From Gammaproteobacteria bacterium (GTDB lineage Bacteria > Pseudomonadota > Gammaproteobacteria > UBA5335 > SLRW01), in contig SLRW01000019.1 of the NCBI GenBank assembly GCA_007130745.1, positions 1-30,105 on the forward strand: a stretch of DNA of 30,105 nt, written 5' to 3'. The translations under genes were made by a program, and so were the position numbers. The notes below the pieces were generated by a model. The model was not told the DNA's origin. It searched no databases and saw only the letters and a program-made list of their open reading frames with translations. The stretch's first letter is position 1. Every line of letters starts with the position of its first letter. Shown in pieces: positions 12,993 to 22,075 of the stretch.

Positions 12993-14494
12993 TGGCGCAA
13001 CGGGTGCAACAGCAACCGGGCATGTCGCTGGCCAGCTTGCTGGACGGGCTGGCGCCGTCGGCTGACGGGGATCGCCTGCATATCAGCAGTGTCAGTGCCG
13101 ACAGCCGCGAAGTGGCGTCTGGTGGCTTGTTTCTGGCGCTGTCCGGCCATCGCGGCCATGGTTTGCAATGGCTCGAACAGGCGGTGAGCAATGGCGCCGT
13201 GGCGGCGCTTTACGAGCCGGTCTCCGGGCTGGCTCTGCCGGCCACGCCGGTCCCGTTGATCCCGGTGCCGCGACTGGCCGAGCATGCCGGGGTGATTGCC
13301 GCCCGCTGTCTTGGCGAACCTGCCCGGGCGCTGGATGTGATCGGTATTACAGGCACCAATGGCAAGACCTCCTGCAGCTGGATGCTGGCCCGCGCACTGG
13401 ACGATGAGCAGGCGCGCTGCGGTCTGATCGGCACCCTGGGTTGCGGGCTGTATGGCGAGCTCGAGCCAGCCACACACACTACGCCCGAAGCCACACGAGT
13501 TCAGGCCCTGTTGGCCGGGTTCCGTGATGCAGGCGCCCGCTATGCGGTAATGGAAGTTTCCTCGCATGCGCTGGTGCAGCATCGTGTGGGCGGGGTGCGG
13601 TTTGCACGCGCGGTATTTACCAACCTGAGTCGTGACCATCTGGATTATCACGGCGACATGCAGAGCTATTTTGCTGCCAAGCGACGCCTGTTCGAATTTG
13701 CTGACCTCGGCGGTGGTGTACTGAATGCGGCTGATCCCTGGTCACCAGGGCTGCGCGCGGTCATGCCCACAGACAGTGAATGCATCTGGTATGGCCAGGG
13801 CGCACGTGAACAGGCTGGAAACGATGCGTGGCTGGAAGCGCCACAGGTGCACAGTCGCAGCGACGGTCTGGAAATTACGCTGGCCGGAGTTGAGCAACTG
13901 AGCCTGTCGGTGCCTCTGGTGGGGCGATTCAACGCCGACAATCTGCTGGCTGTGGCCGCCACTCTGTATAGCCTGGGCTATCGCGGCGAGGACCTGGCGC
14001 GGGCGCTGCGGCGGCTGCAACCGGTACCCGGGCGCATGCAGTGTCTGGGTGGTGGTGAGCAACCGCTGGTGATTGTGGATTACGCGCATACTCCGGAGGC
14101 GCTGGCCCGTGCCCTGGAGGCGGCGCGCGAGCATTGCCGCGGGCAGTTGTGCTGTGTGTTCGGCTGCGGTGGCGAGCGGGATGCCGGCAAGCGGCCGCTG
14201 ATGGGCGAAGTGGTGCGCCATGCCGCCGATCGCATGATCGTGACGGATGATAATCCGCGGGGTGAGTCTCCCGAGGGCATTGTCCGCGACATTCTCGCCG
14301 GCGCCGGCGCTGATGCCACGGTGATTCATGATCGCGCCGATGCAATCGCCACGGCGGTGAGCGAGGCCCACCCCGGTGATGTGGTGCTGGTTGCCGGCAA
14401 GGGCCATGAAAGCTGGCAGGAGCGGGCCGGGCAGCGGCTTGCCTTTAGTGACGTCACCCAGGTTCGCCTGGCGCTAAAGGGGGTGGGGTCATGA
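12989..14494 (+). CDS. murE: UDP-MurNAc-L-Ala-D-Glu:meso-diaminopimelate ligase
   Basis: MurE adds the third stem-peptide residue to UDP-MurNAc-dipeptide using ATP. The 501-residue protein has the three Mur-ligase domains: an N-terminal UDP-binding domain (about 12-115, VSADSREV), a central ATPase with P-loop GITGTNGKTS (119-128) and the carbamylatable lysine region YFAAKRRLF, and a C-terminal domain. DNPR at 421-424 followed by GESPE is the motif that selects meso-diaminopimelate rather than lysine. A second Met follows directly (MM), so the true start could be 12992. Coupled to ftsI upstream and murF downstream by ATGA overlaps. Confidence 0.97.
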   Translation: MMAQRVQQQPGMSLASLLDGLAPSADGDRLHISSVSADSREVASGGLFLALSGHRGHGLQWLEQAVSNGAVAALYEPVSGLALPATPVPLIPVPRLAEHAGVIAARCLGEPARALDVIGITGTNGKTSCSWMLARALDDEQARCGLIGTLGCGLYGELEPATHTTPEATRVQALLAGFRDAGARYAVMEVSSHALVQHRVGGVRFARAVFTNLSRDHLDYHGDMQSYFAAKRRLFEFADLGGGVLNAADPWSPGLRAVMPTDSECIWYGQGAREQAGNDAWLEAPQVHSRSDGLEITLAGVEQLSLSVPLVGRFNADNLLAVAATLYSLGYRGEDLARALRRLQPVPGRMQCLGGGEQPLVIVDYAHTPEALARALEAAREHCRGQLCCVFGCGGERDAGKRPLMGEVVRHAADRMIVTDDNPRGESPEGIVRDILAGAGADATVIHDRADAIATAVSEAHPGDVVLVAGKGHESWQERAGQRLAFSDVTQVRLALKGVGS

Positions 14495-15861
14495 TCCGGG
14501 GCTCCCTGGCCGAATTTGCGCCGGCACTGCATGGCCGCTGTACGGCGGATGCGCGTTTTGAAGGGGTATGCATCGACAGCCGGCGCGCGACGCCCGAAAC
14601 CCTGTTCGTGGCTATTCGTGGCGAACGCATGGACGGGCATGGCTTTGTGGCCGAGGCGGCGCAGGCCGGTGTGGCTGCAGCCATGGTCGAGCGTGAACTC
14701 GACAGCGCTCTGCCACAGATGATCGTGGCTGATACCACGGCCGGGCTGGGGCAACTGGCCTCATACTGGCGGCGGCGCTTTACGCTGCCGGTGATCGGGG
14801 TCACGGGCAGCAACGGCAAGACCACGGTCAAGGAGATGCTGGCCTCGATTCTGTCATGTCGGGGCGAGGTACTGGCGACCCGGGGCAATCTCAATAATCA
14901 CATTGGCATGCCGCTGACCCTGCTGGATCTGGACGAGAGCCACCAGACGGCAGTGATTGAGATGGGCGCCAACCATGTCGGCGAGATTGCGCTGCTGGCA
15001 GGCCTGGCGCGCCCCACCGTGGGGCTGGTGATCAACGCGGGTCGGGCCCATCTTGAGGGCTTTGGTTCACTGGAAAATGTGGCCCGGGGCAAAGGTGAAA
15101 TGTTCACAGCCCTGCCCGATGACGGGGTGGCGGTGATCAACGCCGATGACGCTTACGCCGGATTGTGGCTGGAACTGGCAGGCTCACGAACAGTGCTGCG
15201 TTTTGGTCGCAGTGAGCAGGCCGAGGTTCGGGTGGTCGGGGCTGTTGAACATGATGCCGGCGGAAACCAGTGTTTTGTTCTGGCTACGCCACAGGGCGAG
15301 GTCGCTATAAGCCTGCCGCTGCCCGGCCGGCATAACGTCAGCAATGCACTGGCCGCAGCCGCAGCCGCCCTGGCCGCGGGTATCACGCCGGCTGAAATTG
15401 CCGCCGGGCTGGCCCGTGTTGCCGGGGCGCCGGGGCGTTTGCAATTGCGCCGGAGCAGTACCGGCGCCTGGCTGATTGATGACAGCTACAACGCCAATCC
15501 GGATTCGCTGGTCGTGGCGCTGGAGTTGCTGGCCTCGCGAGAGGGTCGCCGTGTGCTGGTGCTCGGGGACATGGGTGAGCTTGGCCCAGGCGCCCGCGAA
15601 TTGCATGCCGAGATGGGGCGTCAGGCCCGGGCCAGCGGGATTGAGCACCTCTACACGCTGGGCGAGCTTTCGGCCGCCGCGAACGAGGCATTCGGTGAGG
15701 GCGGCTGTCACAACAGCGAAATGCAGTCATTGCTGGGTGTGTTGTGCGGGCATACGGGCCCGGATTGCACAATTCTGGTGAAGGGTTCCCGCTCCATGCA
15801 GATGGAACGGGTGGTGGAGGCGCTGGTGGCGCCGGTGACGGCGGACGCCCCGGGGGACTGA
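14491..15861 (+). CDS. murF: UDP-MurNAc-tripeptide:D-Ala-D-Ala ligase
   Basis: MurF joins the D-Ala-D-Ala dipeptide made by Ddl to the UDP-MurNAc-tripeptide, completing the pentapeptide precursor. The 456-residue protein has the UDP-binding start (CIDSRRATPETLFVAIRGERMDGH), P-loop VIGVTGSNGKTTVKEM (101-116), NLNNHIGMPLTLL, EMGANHVGEI, and DDSYNANPDS in the C-terminal domain, where D-Ala-D-Ala binds. Overlaps murE by 4 bp; 4 bp separate it from mraY. Confidence 0.97.
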   Translation: MIRGSLAEFAPALHGRCTADARFEGVCIDSRRATPETLFVAIRGERMDGHGFVAEAAQAGVAAAMVERELDSALPQMIVADTTAGLGQLASYWRRRFTLPVIGVTGSNGKTTVKEMLASILSCRGEVLATRGNLNNHIGMPLTLLDLDESHQTAVIEMGANHVGEIALLAGLARPTVGLVINAGRAHLEGFGSLENVARGKGEMFTALPDDGVAVINADDAYAGLWLELAGSRTVLRFGRSEQAEVRVVGAVEHDAGGNQCFVLATPQGEVAISLPLPGRHNVSNALAAAAAALAAGITPAEIAAGLARVAGAPGRLQLRRSSTGAWLIDDSYNANPDSLVVALELLASREGRRVLVLGDMGELGPGARELHAEMGRQARASGIEHLYTLGELSAAANEAFGEGGCHNSEMQSLLGVLCGHTGPDCTILVKGSRSMQMERVVEALVAPVTADAPGD

Positions 15862-15865
15862 AACC

Positions 15866-16939
15866 ATGCTGTTTCATCTGAGCGAATATCTGATCCAGTT
15901 TCACACCGGTTTCAATGCCTTCGGCTATATCAGCATGCGGAGCATTCTCGGGGTGCTTACGGCACTGTTGATCTGCCTGCTGGTGGGCCCCTGGGTCATC
16001 GCCCGCCTGAGCCGCTACCACATTGGCCAGACCATTCGTGACGACGGCCCCCGGAGTCATCTGGACAAGCGCGGCACGCCGACCATGGGCGGCGCGCTGA
16101 TTCTGTTTTCGATTGCCGCCAGTGTGCTGCTGTGGGCGGACCTGACCAATGAGTATGTCTGGATCGCGCTGCTGACCATGATGGCCTTTGGCCTGATCGG
16201 CGGCATTGATGATTATCGCAAACTGGTGCTGCAGGACGCCCGGGGCTTGCCGGCGCGCTGGAAATATTTGCTCCAGTCACTGGTCGGCGCGGTCACGGCG
16301 GTGGTGCTGTATACGGTGGCCGGCGAGACCGAGTTACTGATCCCGTTTTTCAAGGACCTCACCATCAACCTGGGGCTGTTCTACATCCTCCTGACTTATT
16401 TTGTGATCGTCGGCACCAGCAATGCCGTCAATCTTACAGACGGTCTGGATGGCCTGGCGATCATGCCCACCGTGATGGTGGCCGGCGCGCTGGGGGTGTT
16501 TGCCTATGCCAGTGGCCATTTCCACTTTGCCGATTATCTAGGCATCCCCTTTATTGCCGGCGCTGGAGAGACGGTCATCCTGTGTGGAGCCATCGTCGGT
16601 GCCGGCCTGGGCTTTCTCTGGTTCAACACCTACCCGGCCCAGGTGTTCATGGGCGATACCGGCGCGCTGGCGCTGGGTGCGGCACTGGGTACGCTGGCGG
16701 TGGTCGTACAGCAGGAACTGGTGCTGGTGATCATGGGCGGGGTGTTTGTGATCGAGACTGTCTCGGTGATTGTGCAGGTGGTCTCCTACAAGTTGACCGG
16801 ACGGCGGGTATTTCGCATGGCGCCCCTGCATCACCACTTTGAACTCAAGGGCTGGCCCGAGCCACGGGTCAGTGTGCGCTTCTGGATTATTACGGTGATT
16901 CTGGTGCTGATTGCACTGAGCACGCTGAAACTGCGGTGA
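15866..16939 (+). CDS. mraY: Phospho-MurNAc-pentapeptide translocase MraY
   Basis: MraY transfers phospho-MurNAc-pentapeptide from UDP to undecaprenyl phosphate, making lipid I at the inner membrane. The 357-residue protein has about ten membrane helices. Active-site motifs are present: TPTMGG (71-76), IDDYRK (114-119), NLTDGLDGLA (189-198), FMGDTGALALG (261-271) and the histidine cluster APLHHHFELKGW (319-330). The stretch GGGGGACTGAAACC ahead of ATG 15866 supplies the ribosome site. It is followed by a 57-bp gap before murD. Confidence 0.98.
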   Translation: MLFHLSEYLIQFHTGFNAFGYISMRSILGVLTALLICLLVGPWVIARLSRYHIGQTIRDDGPRSHLDKRGTPTMGGALILFSIAASVLLWADLTNEYVWIALLTMMAFGLIGGIDDYRKLVLQDARGLPARWKYLLQSLVGAVTAVVLYTVAGETELLIPFFKDLTINLGLFYILLTYFVIVGTSNAVNLTDGLDGLAIMPTVMVAGALGVFAYASGHFHFADYLGIPFIAGAGETVILCGAIVGAGLGFLWFNTYPAQVFMGDTGALALGAALGTLAVVVQQELVLVIMGGVFVIETVSVIVQVVSYKLTGRRVFRMAPLHHHFELKGWPEPRVSVRFWIITVILVLIALSTLKLR

Positions 16940-16996
16940 CGGATGCTGGACTATGCATACAACACGGATATGGGCACAGCGCGGGGAGATGACGCC

Positions 16997-18343
16997 ATGA
17001 GCGTGGCGGCTAAGCGCACTCTGGTGCTGGGTCTGGGCGTCACCGGCTTGTCGGTGATGCGCTTTCTGCGTGCCCGGGGTGATGTGCTGGCGGTCGCCGA
17101 TAGCCGTGATAATCCGCCGGGGCTGGAAGCCCTGCGTCGCGAGATGCCGGATGTGGCGGTGTTCGTGGGCGGCATTGCGCCGACAGTGCTTGAACATGCC
17201 GACCGTGTGGTGGTTTCGCCGGGATTGGCGCCGAATACCCCGGTATTGCAGGCCGCCCGCGAGCGGGGTTTGCCGGTGCTCGGCGATATCGAGCTGTTCG
17301 CGAACCATGCGGATGCGCCGGTGGCGGCCATCACCGGCTCCAATGGCAAAAGCACGGTGACCACGCTGGTGGGCCTGATGTCCCGGGAACTGCCGCAACC
17401 CACACGCATGGGCGGCAACCTGGGGACGCCGGCGCTGGAGTTGCTGGATCAGACGGACGCAGCGGCCGCGCTGTATGTGCTGGAACTTTCAAGCTTTCAG
17501 CTGGAGCTGACCGACAATCTTGAGGCACAGGTCGCTACGGTGCTCAATGTCAGCCCGGACCACATGGATCGTTATGCCGATCTGGCTGACTATGCCGCGG
17601 CCAAGCGGCGCATTCTGGCCCATGCCCGGACGGCGGTGCTCAATCGCGAGGATGCCACGGTGATGGCCATGGCCGGCGATGTCGATCAGATGGTGACATT
17701 CGGCCTGGATCAGCCGCCGCACGAGTGTGACTACGGACTGGTCGAGCAAGACGGCAGCACCTGGCTGGCACGGGGTCAGTTGCCGTTGCTGGCCATCGAC
17801 GAATTGTTGATGCCCGGGCGCCATAACCTGGCCAATGCGCTGGCTGCGCTGGCCACGGGTGAAGCCGCCGGCCTGCCGCTTGAGCCCATGTTGCGCGTGT
17901 TGCGTACCTTTCCCGGGCTGCCGCATCGCAGTCAGTGGGTGGCGCGTATCAACGCGGTGGATTTCTACAACGATTCCAAGGCCACCAACCCGGGCGCCAG
18001 CCTGGCGGCGATTGAAGGACTGGGGCGCTCGCTGGTGTTGATCGCCGGCGGCGACGGTAAGGATGCGGATTTCTCGGTGCTGGCCCCGGCGGTGCGTGAG
18101 CACGTGCGGGCAGTGGTGCTGATAGGCCGGGATGCAGAAAAGCTCGCCCGGGCGCTGGCGGACTGTGCCGTGCTGCACCGGGCCGAATCCATGGGCGCGG
18201 CCGTCCGGCTGGCGGCGCGGCTGGCACAGGCGGGTGATGCGGTGTTGTTGTCTCCGGCCTGCGCCAGTTTCGACATGTTTGAGGGCTATGAACACCGCGG
18301 CCGCGATTTTGTGGCGGCGGTGAGGGAGCTGGAGACCGCATGA
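16997..18343 (+). CDS. murD: UDP-MurNAc-L-alanine:D-glutamate ligase
   Basis: MurD adds D-glutamate to UDP-MurNAc-L-Ala. The 448-residue protein has a Rossmann-like UDP-binding N-terminal domain (TLVLGLGVTGLSVMRFL), central P-loop AITGSNGKSTVTTL (111-124), the segment LELSSFQLE, NVSPDHMDRY, and C-terminal NDSKATNPGASLAAI with GGDGKDADF. An in-frame ATG at 16943 would add 18 residues of non-family sequence. ATG 16997 is preferred because GGGGAG at 16983-16988 lies 8 nt upstream and the protein then matches the family N-terminus. The stop overlaps ftsW (ATGA). Confidence 0.96.
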   Translation: MSVAAKRTLVLGLGVTGLSVMRFLRARGDVLAVADSRDNPPGLEALRREMPDVAVFVGGIAPTVLEHADRVVVSPGLAPNTPVLQAARERGLPVLGDIELFANHADAPVAAITGSNGKSTVTTLVGLMSRELPQPTRMGGNLGTPALELLDQTDAAAALYVLELSSFQLELTDNLEAQVATVLNVSPDHMDRYADLADYAAAKRRILAHARTAVLNREDATVMAMAGDVDQMVTFGLDQPPHECDYGLVEQDGSTWLARGQLPLLAIDELLMPGRHNLANALAALATGEAAGLPLEPMLRVLRTFPGLPHRSQWVARINAVDFYNDSKATNPGASLAAIEGLGRSLVLIAGGDGKDADFSVLAPAVREHVRAVVLIGRDAEKLARALADCAVLHRAESMGAAVRLAARLAQAGDAVLLSPACASFDMFEGYEHRGRDFVAAVRELETA

Positions 18344-19551
18344 CCAGCATCTACCACAGTGGCATCAGCCTTCCCGGCAGCGCCCCGCGGGCCACGCCGG
18401 GGATGCGCCAGGGTGAGCGGGCAGCCTTGCTGTCACGGCTGGATGCGCCGCTGCTGCTGGCGCTGCTGGCGCTGGTCACGCTGGGGCTGGTGATGGTGAC
18501 CTCGGCCTCCATGCCCATGGCCGACCGCATACTGGGCAACCCCTGGCACTACTTCACCCGTCAGAGTATTTATCTGCTGCTGGCACTGGTGGCGGGCTTC
18601 ATGGTGTTGCAGTTGCCGTTGCGCCTGTGGGAGCGCTCGGGCTACGTGCTGATGGGGTTGGCCCTGCTGATGTTGCTGCTGGTGTTGATGCCCGGAGTCG
18701 GCAAGACGGTGAACGGCAGCACCCGCTGGATTGATTTGGGGATACTCCAGTTGCAGGTTTCGGAGCCGGCCAGGCTTTTCCTGTTGATCTACCTGGCCGG
18801 TTATCTGGTGCGCCAGCATGCTGAATTGCGCACCGGCGTTGGTGCTTTCCTGCGCCCCATGCTGGTACTCAGTCTGGCGGTGGCGTTGCTGTTGATGCAG
18901 CCGGACTTTGGCGCGGCTGCGGTACTGGTGGCGGCGGCACTGATCATGTTTTATCTCGCCGGGGTGCGGCTGGGTTATTTCGTATTGCTGTTTTCGGGCT
19001 CACTGGCTGCGATGCTGTTTCTGGTCTGGAGCTCACCCTATCGCATGGCGCGTTTTACCGGATTTCTTGATCCCTGGGCTGATCCCTTCAACTCCGGGTT
19101 CCAGTTGACCCAGTCACTGATGGCGATCGGTTCGGGGCAATGGCTGGGCGCGGGACTGGGCGCAAGCATGCAAAAAATGTTCTACCTGCCCGAGGCGCAT
19201 ACCGATTTTCTGTTCGCCATCATGGCCGAGGAGCTTGGCCTGGTGGGCTCGGTCACCATTATCGCGCTGTATGCAGTGCTGGTCTGGCGCATGTTGGTGA
19301 TCGCCGGCGAGGCGGCCGCCGCCGGGCGCTGGTTTGCCGCTTATCTGGTTTATGGTCTGGGCGCCTGGGTGGGCCTGCAGGCTTTCGTCAATATCGGTGT
19401 GAATATGGGGCTGGTGCCCTCTACCGGCCTGACTCTGCCGCTGATGAGCTATGGCGGCAGCAGTTTGCTGGTGATGGCAGTGGCCGTGGCGATGGTCTTG
19501 CGGGTGGCGTTTGAAGTGCGGTCGCCGGGTACGCGGGGAGGTGCGGCATGA
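18340..19551 (+). CDS. ftsW: Septal peptidoglycan glycosyltransferase FtsW
   Basis: FtsW is the SEDS-family polymerase that extends septal glycan strands from lipid II, working with FtsI. The 403-residue membrane protein has a cytoplasmic N-terminal tail of about 35 residues and some ten helices. Family motifs: NGSTRWIDLG (125-134), QPDFGAA, FLDPWADPFNSGFQLTQSLMAIGSGQWLGAGLG (242-274; long conserved loop), PEAHTDFLFAIMAEELG with the catalytic Asp289, and TGLTLPLMSYGGSS (362-375). Placed between murD and murG with ATGA overlaps on both sides, the canonical position, which distinguishes it from RodA. Confidence 0.97.
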   Translation: MTSIYHSGISLPGSAPRATPGMRQGERAALLSRLDAPLLLALLALVTLGLVMVTSASMPMADRILGNPWHYFTRQSIYLLLALVAGFMVLQLPLRLWERSGYVLMGLALLMLLLVLMPGVGKTVNGSTRWIDLGILQLQVSEPARLFLLIYLAGYLVRQHAELRTGVGAFLRPMLVLSLAVALLLMQPDFGAAAVLVAAALIMFYLAGVRLGYFVLLFSGSLAAMLFLVWSSPYRMARFTGFLDPWADPFNSGFQLTQSLMAIGSGQWLGAGLGASMQKMFYLPEAHTDFLFAIMAEELGLVGSVTIIALYAVLVWRMLVIAGEAAAAGRWFAAYLVYGLGAWVGLQAFVNIGVNMGLVPSTGLTLPLMSYGGSSLLVMAVAVAMVLRVAFEVRSPGTRGGAA

Positions 19552-20636
19552 GTGCGCGACCGGTGCTGATCATGGCCGGGGGCACCGGCGGTCACGTGTT
19601 CCCGGGGCTGGCGGTCGCCGAGGTGCTGCGTCGCCGGGCAGTCCCGGTGTGCTGGCTGGGTACTGCCACCGGGCTTGAGGCCCGCGTGGTGCCGACAGCC
19701 GGAATCACGCTGCATCATCTGGATATCCGTGGCCTGCGTGGCAGCGGCTGGCGTCGCTGGCTGGGTGCGCCACTGGTGCTTTCGAGGGCACTGTGGCAGG
19801 CCTGGCGGGTACTTGCACGAGTGCGCCCGGCGGTGGTGCTGAGCATGGGCGGTTTTGCCGCCGGCCCGGGCGGGCTGATGGCCTGGCTGCTGCGTTATCC
19901 GCTGGTCATTCATGAGCAGAATGCTATCCCCGGGCTGACTAACCGAATCCTGGCCCGGCTCGGCGGCCAGGTGCTGTGTGCCTTCGACAACACGTTCCCG
20001 GCCGCCACCCGCGCCAGGGTGATCGGTAATCCGGTGCGTGCCGATATTGCTGCGCTGACAGCGCCGGAAGCACGGCTCAGGGCCCGCCAGGGCGATGCAG
20101 TGCGATTGCTGATTCTGGGTGGCAGCCAGGGTGCCAGGTCAATCAACCAGCTGGTGCCAGAAGCGCTGCGCCGGCTTGAGCGCACGGGTGAAGTAAAAGT
20201 GCTGCATCAGTGCGGTCAGGCCCACATTGATGAGGCCCGCGAAGCCTGGCGTGATTTTCCCGGCGAGGTGGAGGTGGTGCCCTTCATAGAGGACATGGCT
20301 GCGGCCTACGCCGCCGCCGATGTGGTGTTGGCGCGTTCCGGGGCGCTCACTGTGGCGGAACTTTGCGCGGCCGGTGTACCCGCGGTGCTGGTGCCCTTCC
20401 CGCATGCGGTGGACGACCACCAGACGCACAACGCAGCACCGCTGGTGGCCGCCGGCGCGGCATTGTTATTGCCCCAGTCGGAACTGACGGCGACACGCCT
20501 GGCCGAAACCCTGCAGCCGTTGTTTGCCGATGCCGGGCGACGACTGGCGATGGCGCGTGCCGGGCGTAAGCTGGCGCGGCCGCAGGCGGCGGATGAGCTG
20601 GCAGATGCCCTGATGCAGACGGGAGGTGTGAGATGA
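19548..20636 (+). CDS. murG: UDP-GlcNAc:lipid I N-acetylglucosaminyltransferase MurG
   Basis: MurG adds GlcNAc to lipid I to make lipid II on the inner face of the cytoplasmic membrane. The 362-residue GT28 enzyme has the glycine-rich loop MAGGTGGHVFPG (9-20), SMGGFAAGPGG (99-109), HEQNAIPGLTNR (122-133), the second glycine loop GGSQGARSIN (191-200), and the UDP-GlcNAc pocket region LARSGALTVAELCAAGVPAVLVPFPHAVDDHQ. Coupled by 4-bp overlaps to ftsW and murC. Confidence 0.98.
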   Translation: MSARPVLIMAGGTGGHVFPGLAVAEVLRRRAVPVCWLGTATGLEARVVPTAGITLHHLDIRGLRGSGWRRWLGAPLVLSRALWQAWRVLARVRPAVVLSMGGFAAGPGGLMAWLLRYPLVIHEQNAIPGLTNRILARLGGQVLCAFDNTFPAATRARVIGNPVRADIAALTAPEARLRARQGDAVRLLILGGSQGARSINQLVPEALRRLERTGEVKVLHQCGQAHIDEAREAWRDFPGEVEVVPFIEDMAAAYAAADVVLARSGALTVAELCAAGVPAVLVPFPHAVDDHQTHNAAPLVAAGAALLLPQSELTATRLAETLQPLFADAGRRLAMARAGRKLARPQAADELADALMQTGGVR

Positions 20637-22075
20637 GCGCGCAGGCGCCACAGCATAATCTCCTGCAAGCCTGGATGGGCCGTATCCGGCGGATTCACTT
20701 CGTGGGTATAGGTGGCGCCGGCATGTCGGGTATTGCCGAGGTGTTGCTCAACCTCGGCTATCAGATCAGTGGATCAGATCTGCGTGAAAGTCCGGCCACA
20801 CAGCGGCTGGCCGGGCTGGGCGCGCGTATTGTTTGCGGTCACAGCGCCAGTTCAGTTGAAGCTGTGGATGTGGTGGTGATTTCCAGTGCCATCGACAGCA
20901 GCAATCCGGAAGTGCAGGCCGCCCATGCGCGGCGCATACCGGTGGTGCCGCGGGCGGAAATGCTGGCCGAACTGATGCGCTTCCGCCACGGGATTGCGGT
21001 GGCCGGCACCCACGGCAAGACCACCACCACCAGTCTGGTGGCCAGTGTGCTGGCCGAGGCTGGACTTGATCCCACCTTTGTCATCGGCGGGCGGCTCAAC
21101 AGCGCCGGCGTCAATGCCCGGCTGGGCTCGGGGCATTATCTGGTCGCCGAGGCGGATGAAAGCGATGCCTCCTTCCTGCATTTGCAGCCACTGATGGCGG
21201 TGGTGACCAATATTGATGCCGATCACCTGGACACCTACGGCGGAGATTTTGATCGCCTGCGCCAGACTTTTGTGCGTTTCCTGCACAATTTGCCGTTTTA
21301 TGGTCTGGCGGTGGTTTGTATCGATGACCCGGTGGTGCGGGCGCTGCTGGATGAGGTCAGCCGGCCGGTGCTGACTTACGGACTGGACAGTGACGCCGCC
21401 GTGCGGGGTTTTGATATTGAGCCGGGCGGGCAGACGACCCGGCTGAAGGTGCAGTTGCCGGAGCATGACAAGCCGCTGTCGCTGGTGCTCAACATGCCCG
21501 GGCGGCACAACGTGCTCAATGCGCTGGCGGCGGTGGCCGTAGGGCATGAGCTGGGGGTGGCGCCGGATGCAATCCAGTCGGCGCTGGCCGGATTCCAGGG
21601 CATTGGTCGGCGGTTGCAAATCCATGGCGAGATTAGGACCGCCAGCGGTCATGTGCTGTTGGTGGATGATTATGGCCACCATCCGCGTGAAATCGAGGCC
21701 ACCATGCTGGCTGTGCGCGAAGCCTGGCCCGGACGGCGCCTGGTGGTGGTTTTCCAGCCCCATCGCTACAGCCGTACACGCGACCTGTTTGAAGACTTCA
21801 CGCGGGTGTTGTCCCACGCCGATTGCCTGGTGCTGTGCGAAGTCTACGCCGCGGGTGAAGCGGCAGTGAAGGACGCTGATGGCCGGGCCCTGAGTCGCGC
21901 GGTACGGACCCGCGGCCGGGTTGAACCGGTATTCGTTCCGCGTCTTGATGAATTGCCGGAGGCGCTGGGCGGCGTGCTGCGCGATGGTGATGTGATCCTG
22001 ACCCTGGGCGCCGGCGATATCGGTGCGGCTGCCGCCGGTCTGCCGGCGGCGCTGACGGCGGAGGAGACCCCATGA
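20633..22075 (+). CDS. murC: UDP-MurNAc:L-alanine ligase
   Basis: MurC adds the first stem residue, L-alanine, to UDP-MurNAc. The 480-residue protein has the UDP-binding loop HFVGIGGAGMSGIAE (22-36), P-loop AVAGTHGKTTTTSLVAS (122-138), EADESDASFLHL, NIDADHLDTYGG, PGRHNVLNALAA and the C-terminal DDYGHHPREIEAT with FQPHRYSRT. Note that in the dcw order MurC is encoded after the MurD/F/E enzymes that act later than it. It shares a 4-bp overlap with murG and with murB. Confidence 0.98.
   Translation: MSAQAPQHNLLQAWMGRIRRIHFVGIGGAGMSGIAEVLLNLGYQISGSDLRESPATQRLAGLGARIVCGHSASSVEAVDVVVISSAIDSSNPEVQAAHARRIPVVPRAEMLAELMRFRHGIAVAGTHGKTTTTSLVASVLAEAGLDPTFVIGGRLNSAGVNARLGSGHYLVAEADESDASFLHLQPLMAVVTNIDADHLDTYGGDFDRLRQTFVRFLHNLPFYGLAVVCIDDPVVRALLDEVSRPVLTYGLDSDAAVRGFDIEPGGQTTRLKVQLPEHDKPLSLVLNMPGRHNVLNALAAVAVGHELGVAPDAIQSALAGFQGIGRRLQIHGEIRTASGHVLLVDDYGHHPREIEATMLAVREAWPGRRLVVVFQPHRYSRTRDLFEDFTRVLSHADCLVLCEVYAAGEAAVKDADGRALSRAVRTRGRVEPVFVPRLDELPEALGGVLRDGDVILTLGAGDIGAAAAGLPAALTAEETP

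Noticed and set aside
16943..16996. Longer MurD starting at ATG 16943
   Set aside because: No ribosome site and no family similarity in the extra 18 residues; ATG 16997 has GGGGAG at proper spacing.
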